In this document: one piece after another, positions 16,452 to 23,435 of the stretch
How positions within the stretch are numbered: position 1 is the stretch's first letter
How the letters are laid out: every line of letters begins with the position of its first letter
From: Dehalococcoidia bacterium
Lineage (GTDB): Bacteria; Chloroflexota; Dehalococcoidia; Lucifugimonadales; Lucifugimonadaceae
Direction: 5' to 3'
NCBI GenBank assembly: GCA_009693115.1
Contig: SHXW01000024.1
Span: 1-35,162 of the forward strand
Length of the DNA stretch: 35,162 nucleotides
Translations under genes and position numbers: made by a program
Notes under the pieces: generated by a model
Database searches by the model: none
What the model was told of the DNA's origin: nothing
Seen by the model: the letters and a program-made list of their open reading frames with translations, nothing else

Positions 16452-16491
16452 CTAGATTCTTCGGCCCGAACTGCCGGATCTCAGAATGACA
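16452..16491. repeat. Dispersed repeat, family B
   Basis: CTAGATTCTTCGG at the left and CTCAGAATGACA at the right enclose about 15 nt. The same boundaries, with a shorter interior, recur at 17,651-17,672. It lies between glpK and the UxuA-like gene. Confidence 0.6.
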
Positions 16492-16590
16492 GTGCGCGAC
16501 GGTGTTATCCTTCCGCCCTGCATTGAGAGTGTTTTATTCGGTCGCGCGTTCTGGCGTGACCCATGTGATGCAGTTCAGGAGTGATTTCGC

Positions 16591-17589
16591 ATGTACGTCG
16601 GCACACAGGTAGCGGCCCGGGACGACTCTGACTACAAGGTTTGGTCGCAGCTTGGACTGAAGCACATCTGTGGTTACCCGCCTGGAAAGTGGACCGAATG
16701 GTCGCGTCAGGTGCTCGAAAAGTACCGGGAGCACGTTGAGTCGTTCGGCATAACACTCGACATGGTGACGCTGCCCCTCAACTCATCGCCCATCGACAAA
16801 CAGAAGGCGGGCGGTGAGGCTTACAACATCATGCTGGGCAAATCCCCGGAGCGTGATCACGAGATCGAGAAGATCAATAAGTTGCTTGAGAACTGCGCGC
16901 AGGCAGGGATCCCCTCGGTCAAGTACAACATGAACATCATCGGCATCCCGCGTACGAAGGACACGGAGGGACGCGGCGGCTCCCGCAACTCGACATTCCG
17001 CTGGGCCGAGGCGGACCAGAATGCGAAGCCGACCCTGGCAGGGGTCGTGGACGTCGAGACGAACTGGGAGCGCATCGAGTATTTCCTGGGCAAGGTGGTC
17101 CCGGTGGCGACGCAGAACAAGGTGCGTCTGGCCTGCCACCCGCATGACCCATACACGCCCCCGGGGTACATGGGCGTGACGCGCGTGCTGGGCACGGTGG
17201 ACGGCCTGAAGAAGTTCGTGCAGATGCACGAGTCGCCGTATCACGGTCTGAACTTCTGCCAGGGCACGGTGTCTGAGATGCTGGACTCGCCGGGCGAGGA
17301 GATCTATGACGTGATCCGCTGGTTCGGGTCACGCGGCAAGATATTCAACGTGCATTTCCGAAATATCCGCGGCAAGAAGCTGGACTTCGTCGAGGTGTTC
17401 CCGGACGAGGGGTCAGTGGACATGCTGAAGGCGGCAATGGCGTACCGCGAGACAGGCTACAAGTACATGCTCATGCCGGACCACGTGCCGCACATCGACG
17501 GCAAGGACCCGCAGGGCGTCGCCTTCGGCTATTGCTACGGGTACATCACCGCGCTGCTGCAGGGGGTTGGCGAGCCTCTCGGACAGTAG
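16591..17589 (+). CDS. UxuA-type mannonate dehydratase family protein
   Basis: This 332-residue protein of the metal-dependent TIM-barrel mannonate dehydratase family would dehydrate D-mannonate (or a related aldonate) to 2-keto-3-deoxygluconate. Visible motifs are HPHDP (183-187), GLNFCQGT (219-226, with the family's Cys), VHFRNI (254-259) and a C-terminal DHVP (297-300), which together supply the expected metal ligands. It is somewhat shorter than E. coli UxuA (~394). ATG 16,591 has AGGAG 9 nt upstream. It is unrelated in sequence to the enolase-fold ManD-type gene at 20,014. A diverged substrate range is possible. Confidence 0.85.
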   Translation: MYVGTQVAARDDSDYKVWSQLGLKHICGYPPGKWTEWSRQVLEKYREHVESFGITLDMVTLPLNSSPIDKQKAGGEAYNIMLGKSPERDHEIEKINKLLENCAQAGIPSVKYNMNIIGIPRTKDTEGRGGSRNSTFRWAEADQNAKPTLAGVVDVETNWERIEYFLGKVVPVATQNKVRLACHPHDPYTPPGYMGVTRVLGTVDGLKKFVQMHESPYHGLNFCQGTVSEMLDSPGEEIYDVIRWFGSRGKIFNVHFRNIRGKKLDFVEVFPDEGSVDMLKAAMAYRETGYKYMLMPDHVPHIDGKDPQGVAFGYCYGYITALLQGVGEPLGQ

Positions 17590-17650
17590 AAGTACCGCTC
17601 TTCCCGGCGCGCCCCCTGGGGTGGGGGCCGAAGCCTCGAAAAGAGGTTCC

Positions 17651-17672
17651 CTAGATTTCGTTCAGAATGACA
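17651..17672. repeat. Dispersed repeat, family B (short form)
   Basis: CTAGATTTCG directly followed by TTCAGAATGACA. It shares both ends with the copy at 16,452 but lacks the interior, and runs directly into the palindrome at 17,672. Confidence 0.55.
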
Positions 17673-17705
17673 TGCGCCCCTCCCCCTTGCGGGAGAGGGG
17701 CGCAT
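17672..17705. terminator. Strong hairpin between convergent genes (family A palindrome)
   Basis: ATGCGCCCCTC (17,672-17,682) pairs with GAGGGGCGCAT (17,695-17,705), with further CCC/GGG pairing inside. It lies between the UxuA-like gene (+) and the VOC gene (-), so it could terminate both transcripts. There is no T-run, and its core resembles the family A repeat, so it may be a repeat rather than a dedicated terminator. Confidence 0.5.
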
Positions 17706-17752
17706 GAGAGGTCACGGGGTCTTTCGCGACGCCCGGGATGACCGCGGTACGG

Positions 17753-18160
17753 TCACTTCTTCGGCTGTTGGATGAGTTCGACGCGGACATCGCCGGGGCA
17801 GGCGAGGAACGCGATGGCGCGGCCGTCGCCCAGGCGGATGGGGCCTTCCTTCAGCACCGCGCCGAGGCCGGTCAGGCGCTTTATGTCAACGTCAATGTCA
17901 ACAGAGTCGAACCCGAAATGCTCGAGGCCGTAATGGGCATCGGCGTCGGCCTTGTTGAGGTGTTCCTTTTTGCCATCTGTCACGCGCTCTGACGAGATGT
18001 TGATCTGGACGCCGTTCTCGGACTTCGTGATGACAAAGGTGTCACCAAAGGGGCGTACGGTTTCCGAGACGATCGTGAAGTTGAAGGCCTTCTGAAACCA
18101 CTGTGCGGCCTTCTTGGGGTCGGCGTACTTCAGGTGGATGTGGTTGACGTTGTAGGGCAT
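17753..18160 (-). CDS. VOC family (glyoxalase/bleomycin resistance-fold) protein
   Basis: This 135-residue protein of the vicinal oxygen chelate superfamily has two beta-alpha-beta-beta-beta modules: NHIHLKYADPKKAAQWFQKAF at the N-terminus, with His ligand candidates at 7/9, and a second module beginning LEHFGFDSVDIDVDIKRL and closing with DVRVELIQQP, whose Glu is a typical metal ligand. Members include glyoxalase I, dioxygenases and epimerases; the specific reaction cannot be told. A GGAGAGG stretch precedes ATG 18,160. It is the last of three minus-strand genes with the cyclotransferase and MDR genes. Confidence 0.87.
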   Translation of the reverse strand: MPYNVNHIHLKYADPKKAAQWFQKAFNFTIVSETVRPFGDTFVITKSENGVQINISSERVTDGKKEHLNKADADAHYGLEHFGFDSVDIDVDIKRLTGLGAVLKEGPIRLGDGRAIAFLACPGDVRVELIQQPKK

Positions 18161-18277
18161 CTGGTCTGACCTCTCCTCGGGTGTCCATGTGAGCGTGCTT
18201 ATACAAGGGCAATTCGCTTAAGGACTTGCGAGCCGAAGATAGCCGCGACGGGCCTGCGGCGTCAACATCTACCGCAT

Positions 18278-18763
18278 TCAACGCAGCATCGGATGATCGA
18301 GTGGAAGGCCCCAATGCCGATACCCGTCCCTGATACACCTGACGTAATCCTTCGGAGGCGCCTCATACCTGTCATACCGCCTGCGCCAGTAGAACATGAC
18401 GGTTGCCGGGGTTCCATCAAATGACGCCGAGAAATACGCCTTGTCGTAGCCCTGCTCCCCTTTGGGGAAACCTTCGTATATGTCCAAGTTTTCCTCGTCG
18501 GCGACAGAAAGGCGATACACCGCACCCCGGACTACACACCCCTCTGCCGGCTCCACATCAGCGTACTTGCGAAACACGAGCCGGAATTCGGGCAAGGTGC
18601 ATACGCCCATCTGCTTTGAATCAGGACAGCGTTCTTTCATCTGACCTGTATGGAGGTTCGAACCGTAAGCAAAGTAGTAAGGCGTCCCGGCGACGGGCCG
18701 GTCGACATTGGTGCGGATCACATTGATGGCCTGGATGGCCTGATCTTGAGGTTGTCCCATCAT
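18278..18763 (-). CDS. Gamma-glutamylcyclotransferase family protein (AIG2-like)
   Basis: This protein of about 161 residues has the family's substrate loop YFAYGSNL (30-37) and the catalytic-type Glu in DIYEGFP (E97), with AVYRLS and YWRRRYDRY completing the fold. Relatives convert gamma-glutamyl amines or dipeptides to 5-oxoproline plus free amine. The first ~28 residues, before the conserved core, are not conserved-looking. Two adjacent ATGs (18,763 and 18,760) follow GTGAGGG; that ribosome site is supplied by the family A repeat lying between this gene and the upstream MDR gene. Whether it works with the GGT-family gene at 10,897 is untested. Confidence 0.85.
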   Translation of the reverse strand: MMGQPQDQAIQAINVIRTNVDRPVAGTPYYFAYGSNLHTGQMKERCPDSKQMGVCTLPEFRLVFRKYADVEPAEGCVVRGAVYRLSVADEENLDIYEGFPKGEQGYDKAYFSASFDGTPATVMFYWRRRYDRYEAPPKDYVRCIRDGYRHWGLPLDHPMLR

Positions 18764-18794
18764 GCCCTCACTCTCGCCCCCTCCCGGTGGGGGC
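18764..18794. repeat. Family A palindromic repeat filling an intergenic gap
   Basis: GCCCTCACTCTC is followed by GCCCCC (18,776-18,781), a 7-nt loop and GGGGGC (18,789-18,794). It fills nearly the whole 36-nt gap between the MDR stop (18,800) and the cyclotransferase start (18,763). Read on the minus strand, its edge GTGAGGG serves as the ribosome site of the downstream gene. Confidence 0.55.
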
Positions 18795-18799
18795 TTTTG

Positions 18800-19801
18800 T
18801 CAACCGTTCGGCTTGACGGCGAGCTTGATGCCCCTGCCCTCCCCAGAGTCCTTGATCGCGTCGTAAACGCGGTCGAGCGGATAGCTGGCCGAGATCACAC
18901 CTTTCAAATCAAGCTTCGCTATCTCATGCACCGTGCTTGCAAAGGCATTGCCGCGGCCGAACGCTCCCAGCAGGCGCACCTCCTTGTAGTGCAGGTCATA
19001 CAGGTCATAGGGCAGCGTCGTGCCCTTGTTGGACACGCCGATCAACAGCACCTGACCGCGCGGCCGGACAAGTTCAATCGCCTTCCCGACGAGTTGCGGC
19101 TTGCCGACCACCTCGACAGCGATGTGCGCGCCATGGCCGCCTGTCGCCTGCTTTACAACCTCTCCTATGTCGTCTTTGGTGGGGTCGTTCAGGATGTCTG
19201 CCCCGAACTGCCTGGCGAAGTCACGGCGCGCCGCCACTGGCTCCGAGGAGATGACAGTCTTGACGCCGCGGGACTTGAGCGCGGCTATGGTGAACAGGCC
19301 CATGATGCCCGCGCCGATGACCACGGCGACGGCGTCTTTCTGTATCTCGAGGAAACCCACGCCGCTGTAGCAGCAGGATGCGGGTTCTGTGAGCGCGCCC
19401 ATTTCTAGCGGCATGCCGTCGGGCATCTTGTGCGCCGACTGGTCAGGCACGAGCGAAAACCCGGCGAAAGCCCCTGTTGACCGCTCCGCCTTCTCACACC
19501 GGCTCCAGTTCCACTCGCGGCAGTTGTGACACTGGCCGCAGTGGCTCGAAATGTCGCACGACACATGCTCGCCGATGCGGCTCTTCGCGACGCCCTGCCC
19601 TGTTGCGACCACGGTGCCGCCAAACTCGTGGCCGAGTATCTGCGGCGGCTTGGCCGGGAACAGGCCCTGCGTGATGTGCACGTCAGTCCCGCATACTCCG
19701 ACTGTGTCCACCTTGACGACGACCTGCCCCGGTCCGGGCGTCGGGTCGGGGCGCTGCTCGATCGTGAACTTCGGCCCGCCCTGCCATACGGCGACTTTCA
19801 T
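18800..19801 (-). CDS. Zinc-dependent alcohol dehydrogenase (MDR superfamily), second copy
   Basis: This 333-residue medium-chain dehydrogenase has catalytic zinc residues C37 (GVCGTD) and H58-E59 (GHEF), structural zinc Cys 88, 91, 94 and 102 (HCGQCHNCREWNWSRC), and the Rossmann motif IGAGIMG (162-168). It is close in type to threonine, sorbitol or galactitol dehydrogenases but clearly distinct from the copy at 1559. ATG 19,801 is chosen because AAGGAG lies 7 nt ahead; the frame is open 24 codons upstream. A TATACT on the minus strand (complement of 19,837-19,842) could be a -10 box, without a good -35. It heads a probable operon with the cyclotransferase and VOC genes. Confidence 0.9.
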   Translation of the reverse strand: MKVAVWQGGPKFTIEQRPDPTPGPGQVVVKVDTVGVCGTDVHITQGLFPAKPPQILGHEFGGTVVATGQGVAKSRIGEHVSCDISSHCGQCHNCREWNWSRCEKAERSTGAFAGFSLVPDQSAHKMPDGMPLEMGALTEPASCCYSGVGFLEIQKDAVAVVIGAGIMGLFTIAALKSRGVKTVISSEPVAARRDFARQFGADILNDPTKDDIGEVVKQATGGHGAHIAVEVVGKPQLVGKAIELVRPRGQVLLIGVSNKGTTLPYDLYDLHYKEVRLLGAFGRGNAFASTVHEIAKLDLKGVISASYPLDRVYDAIKDSGEGRGIKLAVKPNG

Positions 19802-19902
19802 CTCAAGCTCCTTGTCATATCCATTACAGGCTGGGGAGTATAGACCGTCGGACGGCACATGGCCGTAATACAATCGCTGGCACGCCTTTTCGCTTGTAAG
19901 CC

Positions 19903-19937
19903 CCCTCTCCCAGCGGGAGAGGGTTTCAGGGTGAGGG
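19903..19937. repeat. Family A palindromic repeat (best copy with conserved flank)
   Basis: CCCTCTCCC (19,903-19,911) and GGGAGAGGG (19,915-19,923) are perfect 9-bp arms around AGC, followed by TTTCAGGGTGAGGG. Read in reverse, this is CCCTCACCCTGAAA then the palindrome, which is the same layout as the copy inside glpK. It lies in the divergent region between the MDR and ManD-type genes. Confidence 0.75.
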
Positions 19938-19969
19938 CATCTGCGGCGACACAGAGTCTTTCACCCGCA

Positions 19970-19990
19970 CCCTGGCCCTTTTCGCCAGGG
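19970..19990 (+). promoter_or_regulatory. Hairpin in the leader of the ManD-type gene
   Basis: CCCTGGC (19,970-19,976) and GCCAGGG (19,984-19,990) flank a T-rich 7-nt loop, 23 nt before ATG 20,014. It may be a further degenerate palindromic repeat or an operator. No promoter is evident nearby. Confidence 0.3.
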
Positions 19991-20013
19991 AAGGGAAATC
20001 AAGAGGACATCAC

Positions 20014-21318
20014 ATGAGCAACGTCAAGATCCGTGACATCCGCGTCATCTTCACAGAGCCGGACGGCATCCGCCTCGTGATCGTGAAGGTGGAGACAACC
20101 GAGCCGGGTCTCTACGGAGTCGGCTGCGCCACGTTCACGCAACGCCCAACACCAGTGAAGGCGGCCATCGAGGACTATCTCAAGCCCTTCCTCTTAGGCA
20201 AAAGCGTGGATGACATCGAGGACATCTGGCAGTCGTCGTATGTTTCGTCTTACTGGCGCAATTCGGGCGTGTTGAACAACGCCATGTCCGGCGTGGATGA
20301 GGCGCTGTGGGACATCAAGGGCAAGATGGCAGGCATGCCCGTGTACGACCTGCTCGGCGGCAAGGCGCGCGAAGCTGCGCCCGTGTACGTCCACTCCTCG
20401 GGCTCCTCGCCTCAGGAAGTTGGCGACAAGATGGAGGCCTTCATGGAAAAGGGCTTCCACCACATCCGGGTGCAGGTGGACACGCCGGGCTACTCGACAT
20501 ACGGCTCGCATAGCGGCAAGGCGAAGACGGCACAGGCGAAGTCAAAGAAGGAACAGGTCTCGAATGGGCCTATCCCGATCACGACCTGGCTGCGCGACTA
20601 CGACCCTGCGAAACTCTATGCACACCCGGGCGGCGTATTCGAACCGAAGCCATACATGAGGTCAGCGCTGGACCTGTTCGAGCACATACGAGGCCGCTTC
20701 GGATACGGCGTGGAAATCCTGCACGATGTCCATGAGCGCATCCCGCCCATCCTCGGGGTCTGGTTCGCAAAGGAAGTCGAGAAGTACCAACTGTTCTTCC
20801 TGGAGGACCTCTTCTCGCCGGAGGACAACGAGTATTTCCGGCTGGTGCGCCAGCAATGCTCGACGCCGATCTCCATGGGCGAGCTTTGGAACTCGCCTCA
20901 CGAGGTGGTCCCGATGATCAAGGACCGCCTGATCGACTTCATCCGCATCCACATCTCTCAGATGGGCGGCATCACTCCCTGCCGGAAGATCGCGGCGATG
21001 GGCGAGCTGTTCAACGTGCGCACCGCGTGGCACGGCCCGGGCGACACTTCGCCCGTAGGGCACGCGGCAAACCTGATGCTGGACCTGAACTGCACCAACT
21101 TCGGCATCCAAGAGGCGGCTCTCTTCGGCGACCGGACGAAGGAAGTCTTCCCTGGCAGCCCGGAGGTCCACGACGGCTGCATGTGGCCCAACGGCAAGCC
21201 CGGCCTGGGCATAGACATCGACGAGAAGCTGGCGGCGAAGTACCCGTTCCGGGAGCGGGCCTTCGGCGGCGCCTGGGACACGGTGCGCCGCGCAGATGGC
21301 ACGGTCGTGAAGCCGTAA
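20014..21318 (+). CDS. Enolase-superfamily D-mannonate dehydratase-like protein (ManD/RspA type)
   Basis: This 434-residue mandelate-racemase-type enzyme carries ManD-group hallmarks: R152 in HHIRVQ, D238 and H240 in LHDVHER, E264 in FFLEDLFSPED, E290 in MGELW, H340 in AWHGPGD and E367 in IQEA. Between about 157 and 215 lies the long loop characteristic of the group (YSTYGSHSGK onward). Characterised relatives dehydrate D-mannonate and/or D-gluconate to 2-keto-3-deoxygluconate with widely varying efficiency. ATG 20,014 follows AAGAGGA. It stands alone on the plus strand and ends at a strong hairpin. With the UxuA-like gene 2.4 kb upstream, the window holds two unrelated candidate solutions to the same reaction. 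Confidence 0.9.
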   Translation: MSNVKIRDIRVIFTEPDGIRLVIVKVETTEPGLYGVGCATFTQRPTPVKAAIEDYLKPFLLGKSVDDIEDIWQSSYVSSYWRNSGVLNNAMSGVDEALWDIKGKMAGMPVYDLLGGKAREAAPVYVHSSGSSPQEVGDKMEAFMEKGFHHIRVQVDTPGYSTYGSHSGKAKTAQAKSKKEQVSNGPIPITTWLRDYDPAKLYAHPGGVFEPKPYMRSALDLFEHIRGRFGYGVEILHDVHERIPPILGVWFAKEVEKYQLFFLEDLFSPEDNEYFRLVRQQCSTPISMGELWNSPHEVVPMIKDRLIDFIRIHISQMGGITPCRKIAAMGELFNVRTAWHGPGDTSPVGHAANLMLDLNCTNFGIQEAALFGDRTKEVFPGSPEVHDGCMWPNGKPGLGIDIDEKLAAKYPFRERAFGGAWDTVRRADGTVVKP

Positions 21319-21331
21319 ATCCGGGTCTGGG

Positions 21332-21364
21332 CAGGCCTCGGCACAACTGTCATGCCGAGGCCTG
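21332..21364. terminator. Bidirectional terminator-like hairpin
   Basis: CAGGCCTCGGCA (21,332-21,343) and TGCCGAGGCCTG (21,353-21,364) are perfect 12-bp arms around a 9-nt loop, between the convergent ManD-type and FmdB genes. No T-run follows on either strand, so if it terminates transcription it is not a classical intrinsic terminator. Confidence 0.6.
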
Positions 21365-21381
21365 TCACAGCTTCGCGCGGA

Positions 21382-21633
21382 TCAGTTCACTGGACCGCAA
21401 GCACCGCCACCACAACAGCCACCACCCGAAGGACTGCTGGCAGGGCCGGAGTCCGCCGACTTGCGCTCCCCTGAAGATGCGCCACCCCTGACCGAGGAGG
21501 CAAACACAGACAGGATGCGCGACGACGGTTTGCCGCAGCTGGGGCATTCCGCCGTCTTGTTCGAAACCTCCATTGGCCGGAGCAATTCGAAGTCCCGGCT
21601 GCAGGGCCTGCACTTGTACTCATAGAGGGGCAT
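21382..21633 (-). CDS. FmdB family zinc ribbon protein with a Cys-rich tail
   Basis: This 83-residue protein begins MPLYEYKC, as FmdB regulatory proteins do, with Cys pairs 8/11 and 30/33 forming the zinc ribbon. After it comes a Ser/Gly-rich linker and a tail GGGCCGGGACG with three more Cys (73, 74, 79). Relatives were first noted beside formamidase and amidase genes and are often called putative regulators; the biochemical role is unclear. ATG 21,633 follows AGGAGAG at a 7-nt spacer. It lies 114 nt after apt on the same strand. The tail resembles those of other short FmdB-type proteins and may bind metal. Confidence 0.85.
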   Translation of the reverse strand: MPLYEYKCRPCSRDFELLRPMEVSNKTAECPSCGKPSSRILSVFASSVRGGASSGERKSADSGPASSPSGGGCCGGGACGPVN

Positions 21634-21747
21634 TAGTTCGCTCTCCTGGCACGCAGCGCACCGTTTGCCATGCTGACTGGCAGCAGTGTCCTATGTGCGG
21701 GTGTGCCTCCGCAAAGTCTATCTTCGGCCCGCCCCTGCGCGCCAGAG

Positions 21748-22260
21748 TCAGTAGCGCACCAGCGAAAACACATCTGCCGGGGCGAACAACTTACTTCCAC
21801 CGAGCGCTGCCAGTTCAACGACGAAGGTGTACGTTGCGACCGTCGCGCCTAGCTGCGCCACGAGGCGTCCGGCAGCCGCCGCTGTGCCCCCGGTGGCAAG
21901 AAGGTCGTCAACAACGGCGACGCGCTGCCCCGGCTTGAGGGCATCCAGCTTCACCTCAATGCGGGCCGATCCATATTCGAGGGCATAGTCCACGCCGATA
22001 ACCTCCGGCGGCAGTTTTCCCGCCTTACGTATCGGAATCACAGGCAGGCCGAGCTTCACTCCCACGGGCGCGCCGAACAGGAAGCCACGGGCGTCTATGC
22101 AGCAAACAGCGTCCACCCGGCGGGCCTTGATGTGCGCGGCGAGGCTGTCCACCGCGTACCGCATGGCGGGCGGGTGGGCCAGCAAAGGCGTCAAGTCGCG
22201 GAAGAGGATGCCGGGTTTTGGGTAGTCAGGGACATCGCGGACCCATTTCTTAAGATCCAA
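21748..22260 (-). CDS. apt: Adenine phosphoribosyltransferase
   Basis: This 170-residue purine-salvage enzyme converts adenine plus PRPP to AMP in the cytosol. Signatures are DYPKPGILFRDLTPLL (12-27), the ARGF segment (57-60), RKAGKLP (79-84), EYGSA (95-99) and the PRPP-binding VAVVDDLLATGGTA (114-127). Length is standard. The start is TTG 22,260, directly after GGAGGGAGAG; no ATG or GTG in frame gives the conserved N-terminus. Another purine gene, purK, is at the far end of the window but is not linked. Confidence 0.95.
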   Translation of the reverse strand: MDLKKWVRDVPDYPKPGILFRDLTPLLAHPPAMRYAVDSLAAHIKARRVDAVCCIDARGFLFGAPVGVKLGLPVIPIRKAGKLPPEVIGVDYALEYGSARIEVKLDALKPGQRVAVVDDLLATGGTAAAAGRLVAQLGATVATYTFVVELAALGGSKLFAPADVFSLVRY

Positions 22261-22298
22261 TTCTCTCCCTCCGTTCGCGTGTCAGACACATAAGGCGC

Positions 22299-22344
22299 CC
22301 CTGCCGTCCGGAGTGTCCCAAAGTTACACGACGCGACGGCAGGG
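22299..22344. repeat. Inverted repeat between apt and the YceI gene
   Basis: CCCTGCCGTC (22,299-22,308) and GACGGCAGGG (22,335-22,344) are perfect 10-bp arms across 26 nt. On the minus strand it lies after the YceI gene and before apt. It may be a terminator for YceI or an apt leader structure; no T-run is present. Confidence 0.4.
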
Positions 22345-22354
22345 TTCGGGCCGG

Positions 22355-22380
22355 GATACTTCGCTGTGCTCAGGATGACA
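22355..22380. repeat. Dispersed repeat, family B
   Basis: GATACTTCGC, TGTG, then CTCAGGATGACA. It has the same core as the copies at 5,383, 16,452 and 17,651. It sits immediately beside the inverted repeat at 22,299, as the 5,383 copy does with its own inverted repeat. Confidence 0.6.
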
Positions 22381-22455
22381 TGGCCGGACGGGGCCCCCTG
22401 GCAGCGCTCGGGACGAGCAGGCACACGATGTCGCAACGAGTTGCAGCGCGGCGGT

Positions 22456-23355
22456 TCAACCCCGGACAATAGTGACAATGAAGTCCAACTCAAGCCTGAT
22501 GTCGTCCTCCACGCTCAAGACGACGAACACCCTGGGCACGCCCATGCCGAAGTCGCCGAACTTGAACCGCGTCTTCGCTGTACCCGTCGCCTTATCAGCG
22601 TCCAGCAATGCCGTCACTTCCCACGTCACCGGCTTCGTCTGACCGTGGACCGTCAGATCCCCCGTTAGCTTGAAATTCACCTGACCCGACACCGGGAGCG
22701 GCCACGGCAGGCCCTCCACGCCCGTCGGGACGATCTTCACTTCGGGGTATCTCGCCGTCTCAAGCGAGTTAGTCCGCAGGTAGTTGTCGCGCCTTGACTC
22801 GTCGCTTTTCAGAGTCGTCGTCTTAACCGTGATGGACGAGCCTGGTTGCACGGCCCCGTCCGGACCGAAAATGATCGCGCCGGAAACATCGGGCGTTTCG
22901 CCAATGGCGTCGTTCGGCAAACTCCTGCCCGCTAGCTGTTCCTTCACCAGGTAGCGGGCCTTCGTCCCGGTCGAGATCGCGATGCCAGCGCCTCCTGCGG
23001 GGACCGACGCCCCCGCGGTCGCGGTCGCCAGCACCCGCGTCGACGTTGGAGCCGGCGCAGGGACCTGAGTGGGGGCGGCCGCGGGAGAAGATGACGCCGA
23101 AGGTGATGACGGCGCTACGGTCGCTGAGGCGGTCGCGCCGGCCTGAACGGGCGTCGCTGTAGCCAGCACGGCCGTTGTGGGCATAGGCGCGGCGGTGCTT
23201 ATCGCGGCAGTAGCGGACGACGGCGCGGCGGTAGTCGTTGGCTGGGGCGGCTGCGAGTCGCCTCCACATGCCGCTGTGACGGCCAGCATTACGGCGATGG
23301 CGGCAATCAAAAACGCTGTGGCGCGGCGACGCGTCAGGGTCATCGTCTGCTGCAT
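22456..23355 (-). CDS. YceI family lipoprotein
   Basis: This 299-residue exported protein has a basic start, a hydrophobic core and a lipobox LAVTAAC with C30 as the lipidation site. Residues about 31-125 are a low-complexity Ala/Thr/Pro/Ser linker. The C-terminal part (about 128-299) is a YceI-type lipocalin-like barrel, recognisable by GAVQPGSSITVKTTTLKSDE, RDNYLRTNSLETARYPEVKI and the GDLTVHGQTKPVTWEV segment. YceI proteins bind isoprenoid or other lipophilic ligands in the periplasm or at the cell surface. The start is not certain: ATG 23,355 and ATG 23,343 both give the signal peptide. It lies between apt and the PanE-like gene on the same strand. Confidence 0.88.
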   Translation of the reverse strand: MQQTMTLTRRRATAFLIAAIAVMLAVTAACGGDSQPPQPTTTAAPSSATAAISTAAPMPTTAVLATATPVQAGATASATVAPSSPSASSSPAAAPTQVPAPAPTSTRVLATATAGASVPAGGAGIAISTGTKARYLVKEQLAGRSLPNDAIGETPDVSGAIIFGPDGAVQPGSSITVKTTTLKSDESRRDNYLRTNSLETARYPEVKIVPTGVEGLPWPLPVSGQVNFKLTGDLTVHGQTKPVTWEVTALLDADKATGTAKTRFKFGDFGMGVPRVFVVLSVEDDIRLELDFIVTIVRG

Positions 23356-23435
23356 CTCATCCGGCGGGTCGCGATGGGTTGACCCCCAGTCCCGCGGGTC
23401 GAGGGTACAGGCCGATTCTTGCGGGAATGTTAACG

